A program made the position numbers and the translations under genes. The notes under the pieces were generated by a model that did not search any database, was not told where the DNA came from, and saw only the letters and a list, made by a program, of their open reading frames with translations. Below are positions 1 to 7,366 of a stretch of 26,449 bases of DNA, in pieces (the stretch's first letter is position 1; every line of letters starts with the position of its first letter). This stretch comes from a virus, in the IMG/VR virus record IMGVR_UViG_3300024518_000952, positions 1 through 26,449 of that record. The stretch is one strand, 5' to 3'.

Positions 1-1
1 T

Positions 2-55
2 ATATCTAAGATTGATTTATTAAGGGCAACTGTTTCAGGAGTAACCAGTTTATGA
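2..55 (+). CDS. C-terminal end of an upstream phage gene (partial)
   Basis: One frame is open from the window edge and encodes about 17 residues ending in VSGVTSL, then stops at TGA 53-55. That stop overlaps the ATG of the next gene in an ATGA arrangement, the same coupling seen at many junctions in this genome. This is why I read it as the end of a real upstream gene rather than a leader. Too little is visible to say what the protein is. The stretch also carries the CAGGAG ribosome-binding site of the following gene at about 36-41. Confidence 0.45.
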   Translation: MSKIDLLRATVSGVTSL

Positions 56-990
56 AAATTATTGGCGCAGGACTAAGTGGACTACTGGCTGGGTGTTTGT
101 TCCCCGGCTCTACGATCTACGAGCGACAATCGCAGCTACCAAATAATCACGGCGCAATTCTGCGCTTCCGATCCCCGAAGATTGGAGAGGCTCTGGGGAT
201 ACCTTTCAAGAAGGTGCGGGTATATAAGGAGATCAATTACACCGTTGGCGGCACGTACTATAACAATATCAATCCCACGCCACAAATCCAGAATATGTAC
301 AGCTTCAAAGTAACCGGAGAATATCGCAGCCGCAGTATCGGCAATATTGACCCGGTGGATCGCTGGATTGCCCCTGATAATTTCATCGACCAACTAGCAG
401 AACGGTGCCATATCGAGTATGATAGCAGGTTCCCATATGGGGAATCCGGGGGGGTTCCAGCAGGGCACCCAGTCATCAGCACCATCCCCATGCCAGTTAT
501 GCTGAAGCTTAAGTTCCATTCCTTAGCCGCAAACATTGAGTTTAAGCGTCGGCCAATCTGGACTCGGACCTTTACCTTTAATGAGACTGTGGACCTGTAC
601 CAGACCATTTATTTCCCGGGCAACGACACCTATCTATACCGCGCCTCGTTTACGGGCAATAGGCTGATCTGCGAGTATGTGCGTGATCCTGCTGAGGTTG
701 GGGCGATGATCCCTATAAAGCAGTTTGGTTTAGAAAGCGTCATCGCTCATCGAGCTAGTGAAGCACCCGGAACTCACCAAGAATACGGCAAAATCATCGA
801 CATAGACAGCGACATCCGCAAATCAATCATGCGCCAGCTAACCGTAGCGCATAACATCTATAGCCTTGGGCGATTCGCGACTTGGCGGAATATATTGTTG
901 GATGATGTTTGGGACGATATACACCGCATCCGCGAAATGACGCGGATGGATTCTTATTCACGTGACATAGCACTATCTGAGGGGAAATGA
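52..990 (+). CDS. FAD-dependent oxidoreductase-like flavoprotein (UDP-galactopyranose mutase/amine-oxidase fold)
   Basis: The protein opens with a classic dinucleotide-binding signature, IIGAGLSGLLAG (residues 3-14). About ten residues later comes an acidic residue in IYERQ, where these folds bind the adenosine ribose. Two further stretches resemble FAD enzymes of the UDP-galactopyranose mutase/amine-oxidase group: VISTIPMPVM near residue 141 and YSLGRFATWRN near residue 270, the usual C-terminal flavin-contact region. At 312 aa it is shorter than most cellular relatives, so the substrate domain is reduced. It has a good SD (CAGGAG) and is followed after one base by ThyX, another flavin enzyme. 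A cytosolic redox role linked to nucleotide or base metabolism is therefore plausible. Family membership is fairly sure; the substrate is unknown. Confidence 0.65.
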   Translation: MKIIGAGLSGLLAGCLFPGSTIYERQSQLPNNHGAILRFRSPKIGEALGIPFKKVRVYKEINYTVGGTYYNNINPTPQIQNMYSFKVTGEYRSRSIGNIDPVDRWIAPDNFIDQLAERCHIEYDSRFPYGESGGVPAGHPVISTIPMPVMLKLKFHSLAANIEFKRRPIWTRTFTFNETVDLYQTIYFPGNDTYLYRASFTGNRLICEYVRDPAEVGAMIPIKQFGLESVIAHRASEAPGTHQEYGKIIDIDSDIRKSIMRQLTVAHNIYSLGRFATWRNILLDDVWDDIHRIREMTRMDSYSRDIALSEGK

Positions 991-991
991 A

Positions 992-1762
992 ATGAAAGTT
1001 AAACTGATAAACCGCACCAATAATGCTTTATCATTGCTTCTGTATACTAAAAACACCCGGCTACAAGGTGGTGAGACATTTGATGATGTTCAGCAATGGT
1101 CTCACGTAAAGCAGATGGAGCACCTAGCGTATATGCGCGACACGATTAAGTCATCGTGGGAGTTCGTCAATTATACCTTCGAGATAAGCGGCGTCACCCG
1201 GGCCTTTACCCACCAGTTAGTTCGCACGAGGAATGGGCGCTATGCGCAGGAGTCTATGCGTACTGTTGATGTAAGTGGGGCTGAGATCAAACAGCCTGAA
1301 GACCCGGGCGATCCAGCAGCATTAAAGATGTGGAAAAAATATGCTAATGAAACTATGAACGTATATATTGATTTATTAGGTTGCGGCATGCCTCCGCAGG
1401 ATGCCCGGGGAATCCTCCCCACTAACGTATGTACCTCAATCATCGCTCAATTTTCATTAAGAACACTGCACGAGATGGCATCGGTCAGGCTGTGTACTCG
1501 GACGCAAGGCGAATACCAAGATGTGTTCCGAGCTATGAAAGCAGCGGTGGTTGAGGTGCACCCTTGGGCAGATGACTTTATCCAAGTCGCATGCGTCAAT
1601 ACCGGAGTCTGCGTGTTCCCCCGGTATACTGAGTGCCCTATTCAAAAGTTTACGGTTAATGGCGATGCATTCTATCCTGAATTAAAAAATAGAATTAAAA
1701 AAGCATGGTCAGAAATCCGCCACGAAGCTGTGCCAGTAGTTAAAGACGGGAGAACGATGTGA
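992..1762 (+). CDS. thyX: FAD-dependent thymidylate synthase ThyX (variant signature)
   Basis: ThyX makes dTMP from dUMP, using methylenetetrahydrofolate as carbon donor and a reduced flavin as hydride carrier. The family signature RHR-x7-S is present as R78-T-R80, seven residues, then S88, followed by R90, within LVRTRNGRYAQESMR. The middle His is replaced by Thr. Upstream, EISGVTRAFTHQLVR matches the usual ThyX helix. Downstream, FSLRTLHEMASVRLCTRTQGE resembles the conserved 'N-x-R-x-L-x-H...LR' substrate and flavin region. Length (256 aa) is normal. An SD-like GAGGGG lies just before the ATG. The gene overlaps the next one by 4 bases. The signature change leaves room for altered chemistry, for example on another one-carbon product, but that is speculation. 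Confidence 0.9.
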   Translation: MKVKLINRTNNALSLLLYTKNTRLQGGETFDDVQQWSHVKQMEHLAYMRDTIKSSWEFVNYTFEISGVTRAFTHQLVRTRNGRYAQESMRTVDVSGAEIKQPEDPGDPAALKMWKKYANETMNVYIDLLGCGMPPQDARGILPTNVCTSIIAQFSLRTLHEMASVRLCTRTQGEYQDVFRAMKAAVVEVHPWADDFIQVACVNTGVCVFPRYTECPIQKFTVNGDAFYPELKNRIKKAWSEIRHEAVPVVKDGRTM

Positions 1763-2073
1763 GTGATTCTAAGCAATTGTTTGATGATCAAATTCATGCC
1801 CTGGCGAAAATTTTTAACTCCAAGAATGAACAGTACGGAGACAGTGCCTTCTATATCGGCGCGCCAAAGTCTCCTTTTAAATGGTGGATGAGATTTTCGG
1901 ACGTATCCCGGAAGTACACCCGGCTAGAGCAACTGACGCAATTAGCCGCAGGACCAATCAGAACGGAAACTGAACGAGTAATCAGGGGAAATGCTAGACT
2001 GAAACTCATCGACGATTACAGAGACCTAGCAATCTACGCGATCATAGCAGTCGCAGTACTGGAGGAGAACTAA
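1759..2073 (+). CDS. DUF1599/MazG-like small phage protein
   Basis: A 104-aa soluble, mostly helical protein. It starts at GTG 1759, which overlaps the ThyX stop (ATGTGA), so it is probably translationally coupled. The segments SKNEQYGDSAFYIG (about residues 21-34), WWMRFSDVSRKYTRLEQL and the C-terminal IDDYRDLAIYAIIAVAVLEE have the layout of the DUF1599 (nucleotide modification associated domain 1) and related MazG-like families: a K-x-x-x-YG motif, a central helix with basic and acidic residues, and a final helix with a D-x-x-x-Y-A-I-I-A pattern. MazG-like proteins hydrolyse or bind nucleotides, and DUF1599 members recur beside phage base-modification genes. I recognise the pattern only from motif layout. 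No catalytic assignment can be made from the sequence alone. Confidence 0.55.
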   Translation: MSDSKQLFDDQIHALAKIFNSKNEQYGDSAFYIGAPKSPFKWWMRFSDVSRKYTRLEQLTQLAAGPIRTETERVIRGNARLKLIDDYRDLAIYAIIAVAVLEEN

Positions 2074-2074
2074 G

Positions 2075-2596
2075 ATGTTATTTTTTGATACTGAGACCAC
2101 AGGACTAATTCGCAACGCGGCACTGAGCCTAGATAAACAGCCGTACATAATCGAGATTGGTATAATACGCGACCCTGAGATAAAGGGTAGAGATAAGCAC
2201 TTCCACACTACCCTAAAGCCGCCAGTTATGTTGCCGCCAATTATCACCAAGATCACCGGGCTGACTGACGACGATTTGGATGACAGTCCTGTCTTTGGTA
2301 ATATCTATGATGAGCTTTGCGAGTTTGTCGAGGGAGAGACGCATTGGTGCGCCCACAACGTGCCTTTCGATAAGGGCATGCTGGAGTTTGAAATCAGGCG
2401 ACTGGGCGAGGAACTTTGGGAAGGTTTGAAATGGTCTGATACGGTGCAGCTTGCTAAGCCGCATTACAATGGACGGTATATGAAGCTGATTAAATTGTAC
2501 GAGGATTTGGTTGGGCCGTATGAGCAGAAGCACAGGGCAATCGACGATGCTGAGATGCTGATGAAAGTCTACCACGCTCTAATGGCGAAGGGTTAA
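2075..2596 (+). CDS. DnaQ-like DEDDh 3'-5' exonuclease (proofreading subunit)
   Basis: All three Exo motifs of the DEDDh family are visible. Exo I is FFDTETTG (D5, E7), Exo II is CAHNVPFDKGML (D99), and Exo III is HRAIDDAEM (H153, D158). KITGLTDDDL is the usual DnaQ stretch ahead of Exo II. At 173 aa it is essentially a bare nuclease domain, close to the catalytic core of E. coli epsilon. It starts at ATG 2075 behind a strong GGAGG at about 2061-2065. Its TAA overlaps the polymerase ATG (TAATG). This coupling to a DnaE-type alpha subunit makes a phage alpha-epsilon proofreading pair the natural reading. Direct binding between the two cannot be seen in sequence. Confidence 0.9.
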   Translation: MLFFDTETTGLIRNAALSLDKQPYIIEIGIIRDPEIKGRDKHFHTTLKPPVMLPPIITKITGLTDDDLDDSPVFGNIYDELCEFVEGETHWCAHNVPFDKGMLEFEIRRLGEELWEGLKWSDTVQLAKPHYNGRYMKLIKLYEDLVGPYEQKHRAIDDAEMLMKVYHALMAKG

Positions 2597-5415
2597 TGGA
2601 AATAGCTGCACGAACTGAGTTCACCTTCCGGGAAGTATACGGCCCCATTAAGCAGGTTGTGGCTGCTGGAGCGCGAGGGATTGCTGACGGGAATAGCTGG
2701 GGCCATATCTTCTTTTGGAAGGAGTGCCGGAAGCAAGGCTTTAATCCGCTGCTCGGGGTTCGGTTCAATGTGTTCGCTGAGTTCGAGGCTACCCGGGAGC
2801 GAGGCGACGAGTGGATCGCTTACGCTAAAGGATCGGCGGGATTGCCGGCTTTGTATCGGCTTGTTGAGAGGTCCGAGGCACAGTTCTACTACCGTCCGAG
2901 GCTCCTGTATAGCGACCTAGCCGAAAACGCTGAGGCACTGTGCCTAATAGGTGCTCCATGGTCCTATAAGCCGGGGTTCTCCTACTACACACACCGACAT
3001 CCGGGAAACGACGGTATACAATGCCTAAGCCCCGTAGCAGTCTCATCGGATAACTTCTATCCTACCCCCGGGGATGAGGAGGTCTATCGATTGATGGCCT
3101 TTAGGGGTGGTGTCCTACGAGGTGAGCCTATGCACCTCCTCGGGACCGAGGAACTGCTAAACCGATACGGATTCGAGGCTGTGGATAATTCAGTTCAGAT
3201 TTGGGAGGATTATCAGGTTGACGAGCTACCTGTAGCGACCAATGTTAAGTTCGGTAGTAAGCACCCAATGGAAGACATCGTCACCCAATGTATGAATGAA
3301 ATGCAGCGTCGGGGGTTCGATGAGGATGAGGAATATAATGATAGATTGGAACACGAACTGGAGTTGATAGATGAAAAAGGTTTCGCAGATTACTTTTTGG
3401 TCATCGCTGATATGTGTCGCTTTGCCAAGTCTAAAATGCTTGTCGGCCCCGCGAGAGGTAGTTCTGCTGGTAGTCTCGTTTGCTATCTTCTCAGTATCAC
3501 GGAGGTTGACCCGATACCACATGGACTTATCTTTGAACGATTCATCGATGTTAACAGGTTTGACTTCCCGGACATTGACATTGATTTCCCTGACGACTAC
3601 CGTGATCTGGTATTCAATTATCTTAGTGATAAGTATGGCGATAATCGGGTTGCTAGACTTGGGACAATTATGCGCTACAAACCGAAGTCTGCTCTAACGG
3701 ACTTCTCTAAGGTACTCGACATACCCGACTGGGAGATTAAAGCAGTAAAGGACGCCATCATTGAACGATCCGGGGGTGACGCGAGACTGGGCTTCTGCTT
3801 AGAGGATACGCTGAACCTGCTCGATGTGGGAAAGGAACTCAAGCTGAAGTATCCGCAAATTGCTTTAGCGGGTCGGATAGAGATGCACGCCCGACAGACC
3901 GGACAGCACGCAGCCGGGTTAATAATTTGTAATGAACCAATCACTGACTTCTGCGGTAAGTCTAGGAACGGAGTGGCGCAGGTAGAAAAGAAAGGCAGCG
4001 AGCTACTCAACATGCTTAAGATCGACGCACTAGGTCTGCGTACTCTTACGGTGTTACAGGACGCTTGCGAGGTTGCGGGCATTCCGTATGAAGGATTCTA
4101 TGAACTACCACTAGATGATCAGGAGGCTTTTGATGTTCTCAATGACGAAAAATATGCCGGCATCTTCCAGTTTGAAGGTCCGAGCCTACAAGGTGTCGTC
4201 AGACAGACTGGAGTTAAGAATTTCAATGACATTTCAGCTGCAACAGCTTTGGCTAGACCGGGACCACTTAACAGCGGTGGAACTGCAGAATATATTGAAC
4301 GAAGAACTGGGGAAAAAAGCATTACCTATCTTCATCCGCTTCTGGAAAGCATTACACAAGAGACTTTCGGAGTCATTGTCTACCAAGAGCAAGTGATGAT
4401 CTGTACCCGGCAACTAGGCAACTTCAGTTGGGCCGATACCGCAAACATCCGCAAGCTAATGTCGAACCGGGAGGGCGATGAATCATTTATGGGCTTTGAG
4501 GAATTGTTCATAACTGGCGCTATCAGTAACGGCATGCCCAAGAAAGAGGCGCAAAAGATTTGGGATAGTTTCGTGACCTTTGGCTCGTGGGCGTTTAATA
4601 AGTCTCATGCGGTCAGCTACGGAATGGTAAGCTATTGGTGCTGCTGGATGAAGGCGCATTATCCCGGGGAGTTCGCGGTGGGTTGCCTCCGGCATACTCG
4701 CGACCCGGAACAAGCACTGCGTCTGCTCCGGGAACTAAGCAAGGAGGGATTGAATTATGTCCCGGTAGACCCCGAGAATTCAGATCTTAATTGGACGCTT
4801 CATGACGGTAAGCTACTGGGTGGGCTACTCAATGTCAAAGGAATCGGAGAGAAGCATGCCATGACCATAATCAACTGCCGGGATAACGATATCAAGATGC
4901 CAGCCGGGATACAAAAGAAAATGGACAACCCCAGCACTCCCTACGATGAGCTTTGGCCCGTTACCGATAAGTTCAGGCCAGTATACGAGAACCCCAAGGC
5001 CCACAAGATTGGCGATGTTCCGTTATGCTTTACGCACGATGTGCAGGAGGATGGGACGGAGCACGAGCACGTGGTCATTGGGCGACTGGTCCGCAAGAGC
5101 ATCCGCGATCTAAATGAGGAGTCGTCAGTGCTGAAGCGCGGCGGCAAGATATTGAAAGAGAATACGATGAAGATGACGTTCTTAATGGAGGATGATACTG
5201 GGATGCTACTCTGTAGTATCGGACGTTACAAGTATAAGCAGATGGGCAAGCCCATGATCGAGTCAGTATCCCCGGGAGAATTTCTGGTTGTTAAGGGCAA
5301 GATACTCCCGGGGTACAGCCGCATATTTTTCGTGAGCACTTGGTACAGGGTATATAAGCCAGAGGACTTTCTGCTATTGAAGAAGGATCAACACTTGGGA
5401 GTAGTTAATGGCTGA
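2596..5415 (+). CDS. dnaE: DNA polymerase III alpha subunit, DnaE type (replicative polymerase)
   Basis: A C-family replicative polymerase of 939 aa, against about 1160 in E. coli. The polymerase core is intact: GPARGSSAGSLVCYLL, then PDIDIDF with catalytic D326 and D328, and KIDALGLRTLTVLQDA with the third Asp at 477. The conserved FNKSHAVSYGMVSYW and MKAHYPGEF follow, then a helix-hairpin-helix (NVKGIGEKHA). A C-terminal OB-fold-like stretch lies around MKMTFLMEDDTGMLLCSIG. The N-terminal PHP domain is present but degraded: the HxH motif reads AARTEF, and the usual T-D-H-G-N reads ADGNSWG, so metal ligands are lost. The missing length is mainly C-terminal, where cellular alpha binds tau and other partners. 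It overlaps the exonuclease gene (TAATG) and the following nuclease gene by 8 bases. Confidence 0.95.
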   Translation: MEIAARTEFTFREVYGPIKQVVAAGARGIADGNSWGHIFFWKECRKQGFNPLLGVRFNVFAEFEATRERGDEWIAYAKGSAGLPALYRLVERSEAQFYYRPRLLYSDLAENAEALCLIGAPWSYKPGFSYYTHRHPGNDGIQCLSPVAVSSDNFYPTPGDEEVYRLMAFRGGVLRGEPMHLLGTEELLNRYGFEAVDNSVQIWEDYQVDELPVATNVKFGSKHPMEDIVTQCMNEMQRRGFDEDEEYNDRLEHELELIDEKGFADYFLVIADMCRFAKSKMLVGPARGSSAGSLVCYLLSITEVDPIPHGLIFERFIDVNRFDFPDIDIDFPDDYRDLVFNYLSDKYGDNRVARLGTIMRYKPKSALTDFSKVLDIPDWEIKAVKDAIIERSGGDARLGFCLEDTLNLLDVGKELKLKYPQIALAGRIEMHARQTGQHAAGLIICNEPITDFCGKSRNGVAQVEKKGSELLNMLKIDALGLRTLTVLQDACEVAGIPYEGFYELPLDDQEAFDVLNDEKYAGIFQFEGPSLQGVVRQTGVKNFNDISAATALARPGPLNSGGTAEYIERRTGEKSITYLHPLLESITQETFGVIVYQEQVMICTRQLGNFSWADTANIRKLMSNREGDESFMGFEELFITGAISNGMPKKEAQKIWDSFVTFGSWAFNKSHAVSYGMVSYWCCWMKAHYPGEFAVGCLRHTRDPEQALRLLRELSKEGLNYVPVDPENSDLNWTLHDGKLLGGLLNVKGIGEKHAMTIINCRDNDIKMPAGIQKKMDNPSTPYDELWPVTDKFRPVYENPKAHKIGDVPLCFTHDVQEDGTEHEHVVIGRLVRKSIRDLNEESSVLKRGGKILKENTMKMTFLMEDDTGMLLCSIGRYKYKQMGKPMIESVSPGEFLVVKGKILPGYSRIFFVSTWYRVYKPEDFLLLKKDQHLGVVNG

Positions 5416-5830
5416 GAAAAGTCTCTGGAGTTATCTTAGCAAAGGGATGCGAGGTCGCTGGCACCACGCCAAGAGGCACGAGGACTTGCTGGGCGGTGGT
5501 ACGAGCGACGTATCCTACTATCATCACGGCAATAGCTGGATTGAATTGAAGGAGGTCAAAGAGTTACCAAAACGAACCACAACCGGGATCAGGCTGGGCC
5601 AGTACCATAACGAGGAGAACCAGCGCCACTTTCTCATAATGCGTAAGGGCTGGCTATTGATCCGGGTAAACTATCCAAAGCGTACATACATTCTATTTGA
5701 TTGGAATGACCTGCCACCCTATGAGAAACCCTATTGGACCTATGCTGAAATGATAGGACACTGTAAGATGTTTTGGGATAATAGAATAAACTTCAACCAG
5801 ATGGACAACATGCTGAGGCACCCAGAATGA
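5408..5830 (+). CDS. PD-(D/E)XK (VRR-NUC-like) nuclease
   Basis: A 140-aa protein with a compact PD-(D/E)XK nuclease signature. GTSDVSYYHHG supplies the first Asp. The strand WIELKEVKEL supplies the E-x-K pair. LGQYHNEENQRHFLIMRKGWLLIRV matches the downstream helix and strand with a Q/E-rich core found in Holliday-junction resolvase-like and VRR-NUC nucleases. An N-terminal basic stretch (GMRGRWHHAKRHEDLL) could contact DNA. The gene sits directly behind the polymerase with an 8-base overlap and ends in an ATGA overlap with the next gene. A role in phage DNA recombination or replication-intermediate processing is likely. The exact substrate (junction, flap or nick) is not readable from the sequence. 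Confidence 0.7.
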   Translation: MAEKSLWSYLSKGMRGRWHHAKRHEDLLGGGTSDVSYYHHGNSWIELKEVKELPKRTTTGIRLGQYHNEENQRHFLIMRKGWLLIRVNYPKRTYILFDWNDLPPYEKPYWTYAEMIGHCKMFWDNRINFNQMDNMLRHPE

Positions 5831-6147
5831 GATACTCCAAGAAGCACGTCAACGAAATCATCGAGCAGATATTGACTTCTGTACACGAAGACATTAGTAA
5901 TGAAATGGTAGTTAATCACGACGCCATTAAGCTAATCAAAGAAGAACATCTGCTAATAGATCGCCGCCTCAGTTCCATACCGGAATACCGCAGCGACATA
6001 CTGCGGGACTTCATGACCCTGAAGCTATCCTATAAGGAACTGATGGGCAAGTACCATTGCTCCGAGCGCACCGTCAAAAAGCTACTACTGGAGTGCGCTG
6101 AGGATGACGAGCGAGTGTACGCCGAGATAGAGTTCAGGCGTCATTAG
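5827..6147 (+). CDS. Small helix-turn-helix protein of unknown role
   Basis: A 106-aa helical protein. Residues about 57-90 (FMTLKLSYKELMGKYHCSERTVKKLLLE) form a plausible helix-turn-helix: a first helix with KELMGKY, a turn, then a recognition-like helix SERTVKKLLL. The N-terminal half is amphipathic and acidic-basic mixed (EIIEQILTSVHEDISNE), perhaps for dimerisation. It is the last gene of the + operon, coupled by ATGA to the nuclease gene. Its TAG stop shares bases with the stop of the convergent holin gene. It could be a transcription regulator of the phage or a small-terminase-like DNA-binding protein. Nothing visible distinguishes these. Confidence 0.5.
   Translation: MRYSKKHVNEIIEQILTSVHEDISNEMVVNHDAIKLIKEEHLLIDRRLSSIPEYRSDILRDFMTLKLSYKELMGKYHCSERTVKKLLLECAEDDERVYAEIEFRRH
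6144..6147. other. Convergent operon junction with interlocked stop codons
   Basis: On the + strand TAG occupies 6145-6147. On the - strand TAA occupies 6146-6144. The two operons therefore end in each other, and any transcript from one side that runs past its stop is antisense to the other operon. I saw no clear GC-rich hairpin plus T-tract on either side within about 60 bases. Confidence 0.85.
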
Positions 6148-6569
6148 CCACCTGTGACATCTGTGCGAGCAACCCCGAGTCGCTTCTCATATGTACGCAG
6201 TCCACCCAGACCAAGCATGCCGAGGAGAATAGTGGTAAGTTGACCTGTGTCAAGTGTAGGCATTCCAGCCAGATCAATTCCACCGATGAAGGCTGCCCAA
6301 GAAGCAATCGGCTGTATAATAAAATTCCACCCGAGGGCAATACCACAAATCCATCCGATTGCGGGTCGCCATCCAGCCACAAAGATACTTCCATGCTGGG
6401 CCTCCATCTTATTGATTTCCAGTTGACCTTCTACTAGCGAGGTCATCGCAGTTAGCATCTGGCCTTCCAGTTGTTCCTTTGCCTCCTCCCGTTTGTTCTT
6501 GTCCGGGATAAACTTCAGGAACCCGTCAACGATAGGCCCAAGCACTCCTTTCAGTAATGTACCAAGCAT
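6144..6569 (-). CDS. Phage holin, GTA-type 3TM family
   Basis: A 141-aa membrane protein. The N-terminal part is a charged amphipathic helix (FIPDKNKREEAKEQLEGQ, about residues 19-36). It is followed by EINKMEAQHGSIFVAGWRP, the recognisable head of the three-TM holin family first described for gene transfer agents. Two or three hydrophobic helices come next: AIGWICGIALGWNFIIQPI, ASWAAFIGGIDL and the Gly/Leu-rich LTTILLGMLGLGGL. The tail RTYEKRLGVARTD is basic and probably cytoplasmic. Such holins permeabilise the inner membrane at the end of infection. It is the last gene of the - operon and lies beside other small membrane genes and the amidase, which supports a lysis role. Confidence 0.8.
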   Translation of the reverse strand: MLGTLLKGVLGPIVDGFLKFIPDKNKREEAKEQLEGQMLTAMTSLVEGQLEINKMEAQHGSIFVAGWRPAIGWICGIALGWNFIIQPIASWAAFIGGIDLAGMPTLDTGQLTTILLGMLGLGGLRTYEKRLGVARTDVTGG

Positions 6570-6820
6570 TATTTCTTCCCCTTCTTAAACCATTGCCAGC
6601 CAGTAAAGAAATGCGGGATCAACCAAGCGAATCCCGCCGCTAATCCTACCCGGAAGAACCAGTTGATCCCGGATCGCTCTGACCCGGTTCCGATTAACTT
6701 CCATATCTGAGCGCTGAGTGTGTCACCCTCAATACCATTCGTAAGAGCAATGAACTCAATGATACAGAACGCAGCCGCCCACGCAATCCATAACCAAGAA
6801 AAGATAGTCATATCAGTCAT
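6569..6820 (-). CDS. Small two-TM phage membrane protein (lysis-cassette)
   Basis: An 83-aa protein with two hydrophobic segments: IFSWLWIAWAAAFCIIEFIAL (about residues 6-26) and WFFRVGLAAGFAWLIPHFFTG (about 54-74). The loop between them carries GDTLSAQIWKLIG, a motif I associate with small phage membrane proteins near lysis genes. The C terminus is basic (WQWFKKGKK), so both ends probably face the cytoplasm. Its stop overlaps the holin start (TAATG), and its start overlaps the previous gene by 8 bases. It may be an antiholin or accessory holin. No enzymatic motif is present. Confidence 0.6.
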   Translation of the reverse strand: MTDMTIFSWLWIAWAAAFCIIEFIALTNGIEGDTLSAQIWKLIGTGSERSGINWFFRVGLAAGFAWLIPHFFTGWQWFKKGKK

Positions 6821-7178
6821 CCTTTATTTCACGAAGTGCTTCTTGAAATGCTTCTAGTTCAATCCGGGAATCATTCAACCGATCCGCATCAGCCTCAGTC
6901 CAATCCTCAGGCTTGTGCTCCTCTTTGTATTCCAATCTGGAAATGGTTCGCTTGAGTCGGTTAATGTCGGACTGGAGTATGGCCTCGAATGCTCCGATGA
7001 TAGGCCGAGTCTTTGTATCAATGGTATCTTCAATCTCCCCGGCCATAGCAACGCTGATCTGCGATATCATTAACGGCTGCATAACAAACCATAACATCGA
7101 GCCCAGTGCGCCCATAGATACTAATGAACTAATGGATATGTTCATCCCTTGTTTAGCATAATCATTTGGTTCAGGCAT
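6813..7178 (-). CDS. Membrane-anchored coiled-coil protein of the lysis cassette
   Basis: A 121-aa protein with one N-terminal hydrophobic helix (ISISSLVSMGALGSMLWFVM, about residues 14-33). A long charged helical tail follows, rich in E, K, R and D with heptad-like spacing (DINRLKRTISRLEYKEEHK and NDSRIELEAFQEALREI). This layout, a short N-terminus, one TM and a coiled coil, resembles inner-membrane spanins (Rz-like) or XhlA-like accessory proteins. It lies between two other small membrane genes with one- to eight-base overlaps. A spanin role is only a suggestion: no outer-membrane partner with a lipobox was found nearby. Gene reality is well supported by the overlapping architecture. Confidence 0.6.
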   Translation of the reverse strand: MPEPNDYAKQGMNISISSLVSMGALGSMLWFVMQPLMISQISVAMAGEIEDTIDTKTRPIIGAFEAILQSDINRLKRTISRLEYKEEHKPEDWTEADADRLNDSRIELEAFQEALREIKDD

Positions 7179-7366
7179 CAGTCACACTCCTTTGGTTTCT
7201 TACCATCACTGCAAGGCAAACGGGAAAACTGCTTCCACATTGATTTCATCTGTAACTCAACAGTCAGCAACCGTCTATCTATTTTCCATAGAATAACTGC
7301 AAAGAAGATCATAGCGGCATCAGCGCCACTAGATAAAAATTGAATAAGATCAGCTTCAGCCATCAT
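7178..7366 (-). CDS. Small single-TM membrane protein of the lysis cassette
   Basis: A 62-aa protein with one hydrophobic helix (GADAAMIFFAVILWKI, about residues 14-29). It has a short acidic N-terminus and a basic, Cys-containing tail (CSDGKKPKECD). Two ATG codons are adjacent at 7366 and 7363. An AAGGA five to eight bases upstream serves either, and the second would give better SD spacing. The start lies within the end of the amidase gene (11-base overlap), and the stop overlaps the next gene as TGATG. The two-cysteine tail is too far from any signal peptide to be a lipobox. Function is unknown; a holin-regulator role is possible. Confidence 0.55.
   Translation of the reverse strand: MMAEADLIQFLSSGADAAMIFFAVILWKIDRRLLTVELQMKSMWKQFSRLPCSDGKKPKECD

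Noticed and set aside
258-608. - strand frame opposite the flavoprotein gene
   Set aside because: No SD, inside a gene with a clear FAD-binding motif, and against the direction of the local operon.
6240-6437. Small + strand frame opposite the holin gene
   Set aside because: Composition is that of an antisense shadow, with no SD, and the holin on the - strand is well supported.
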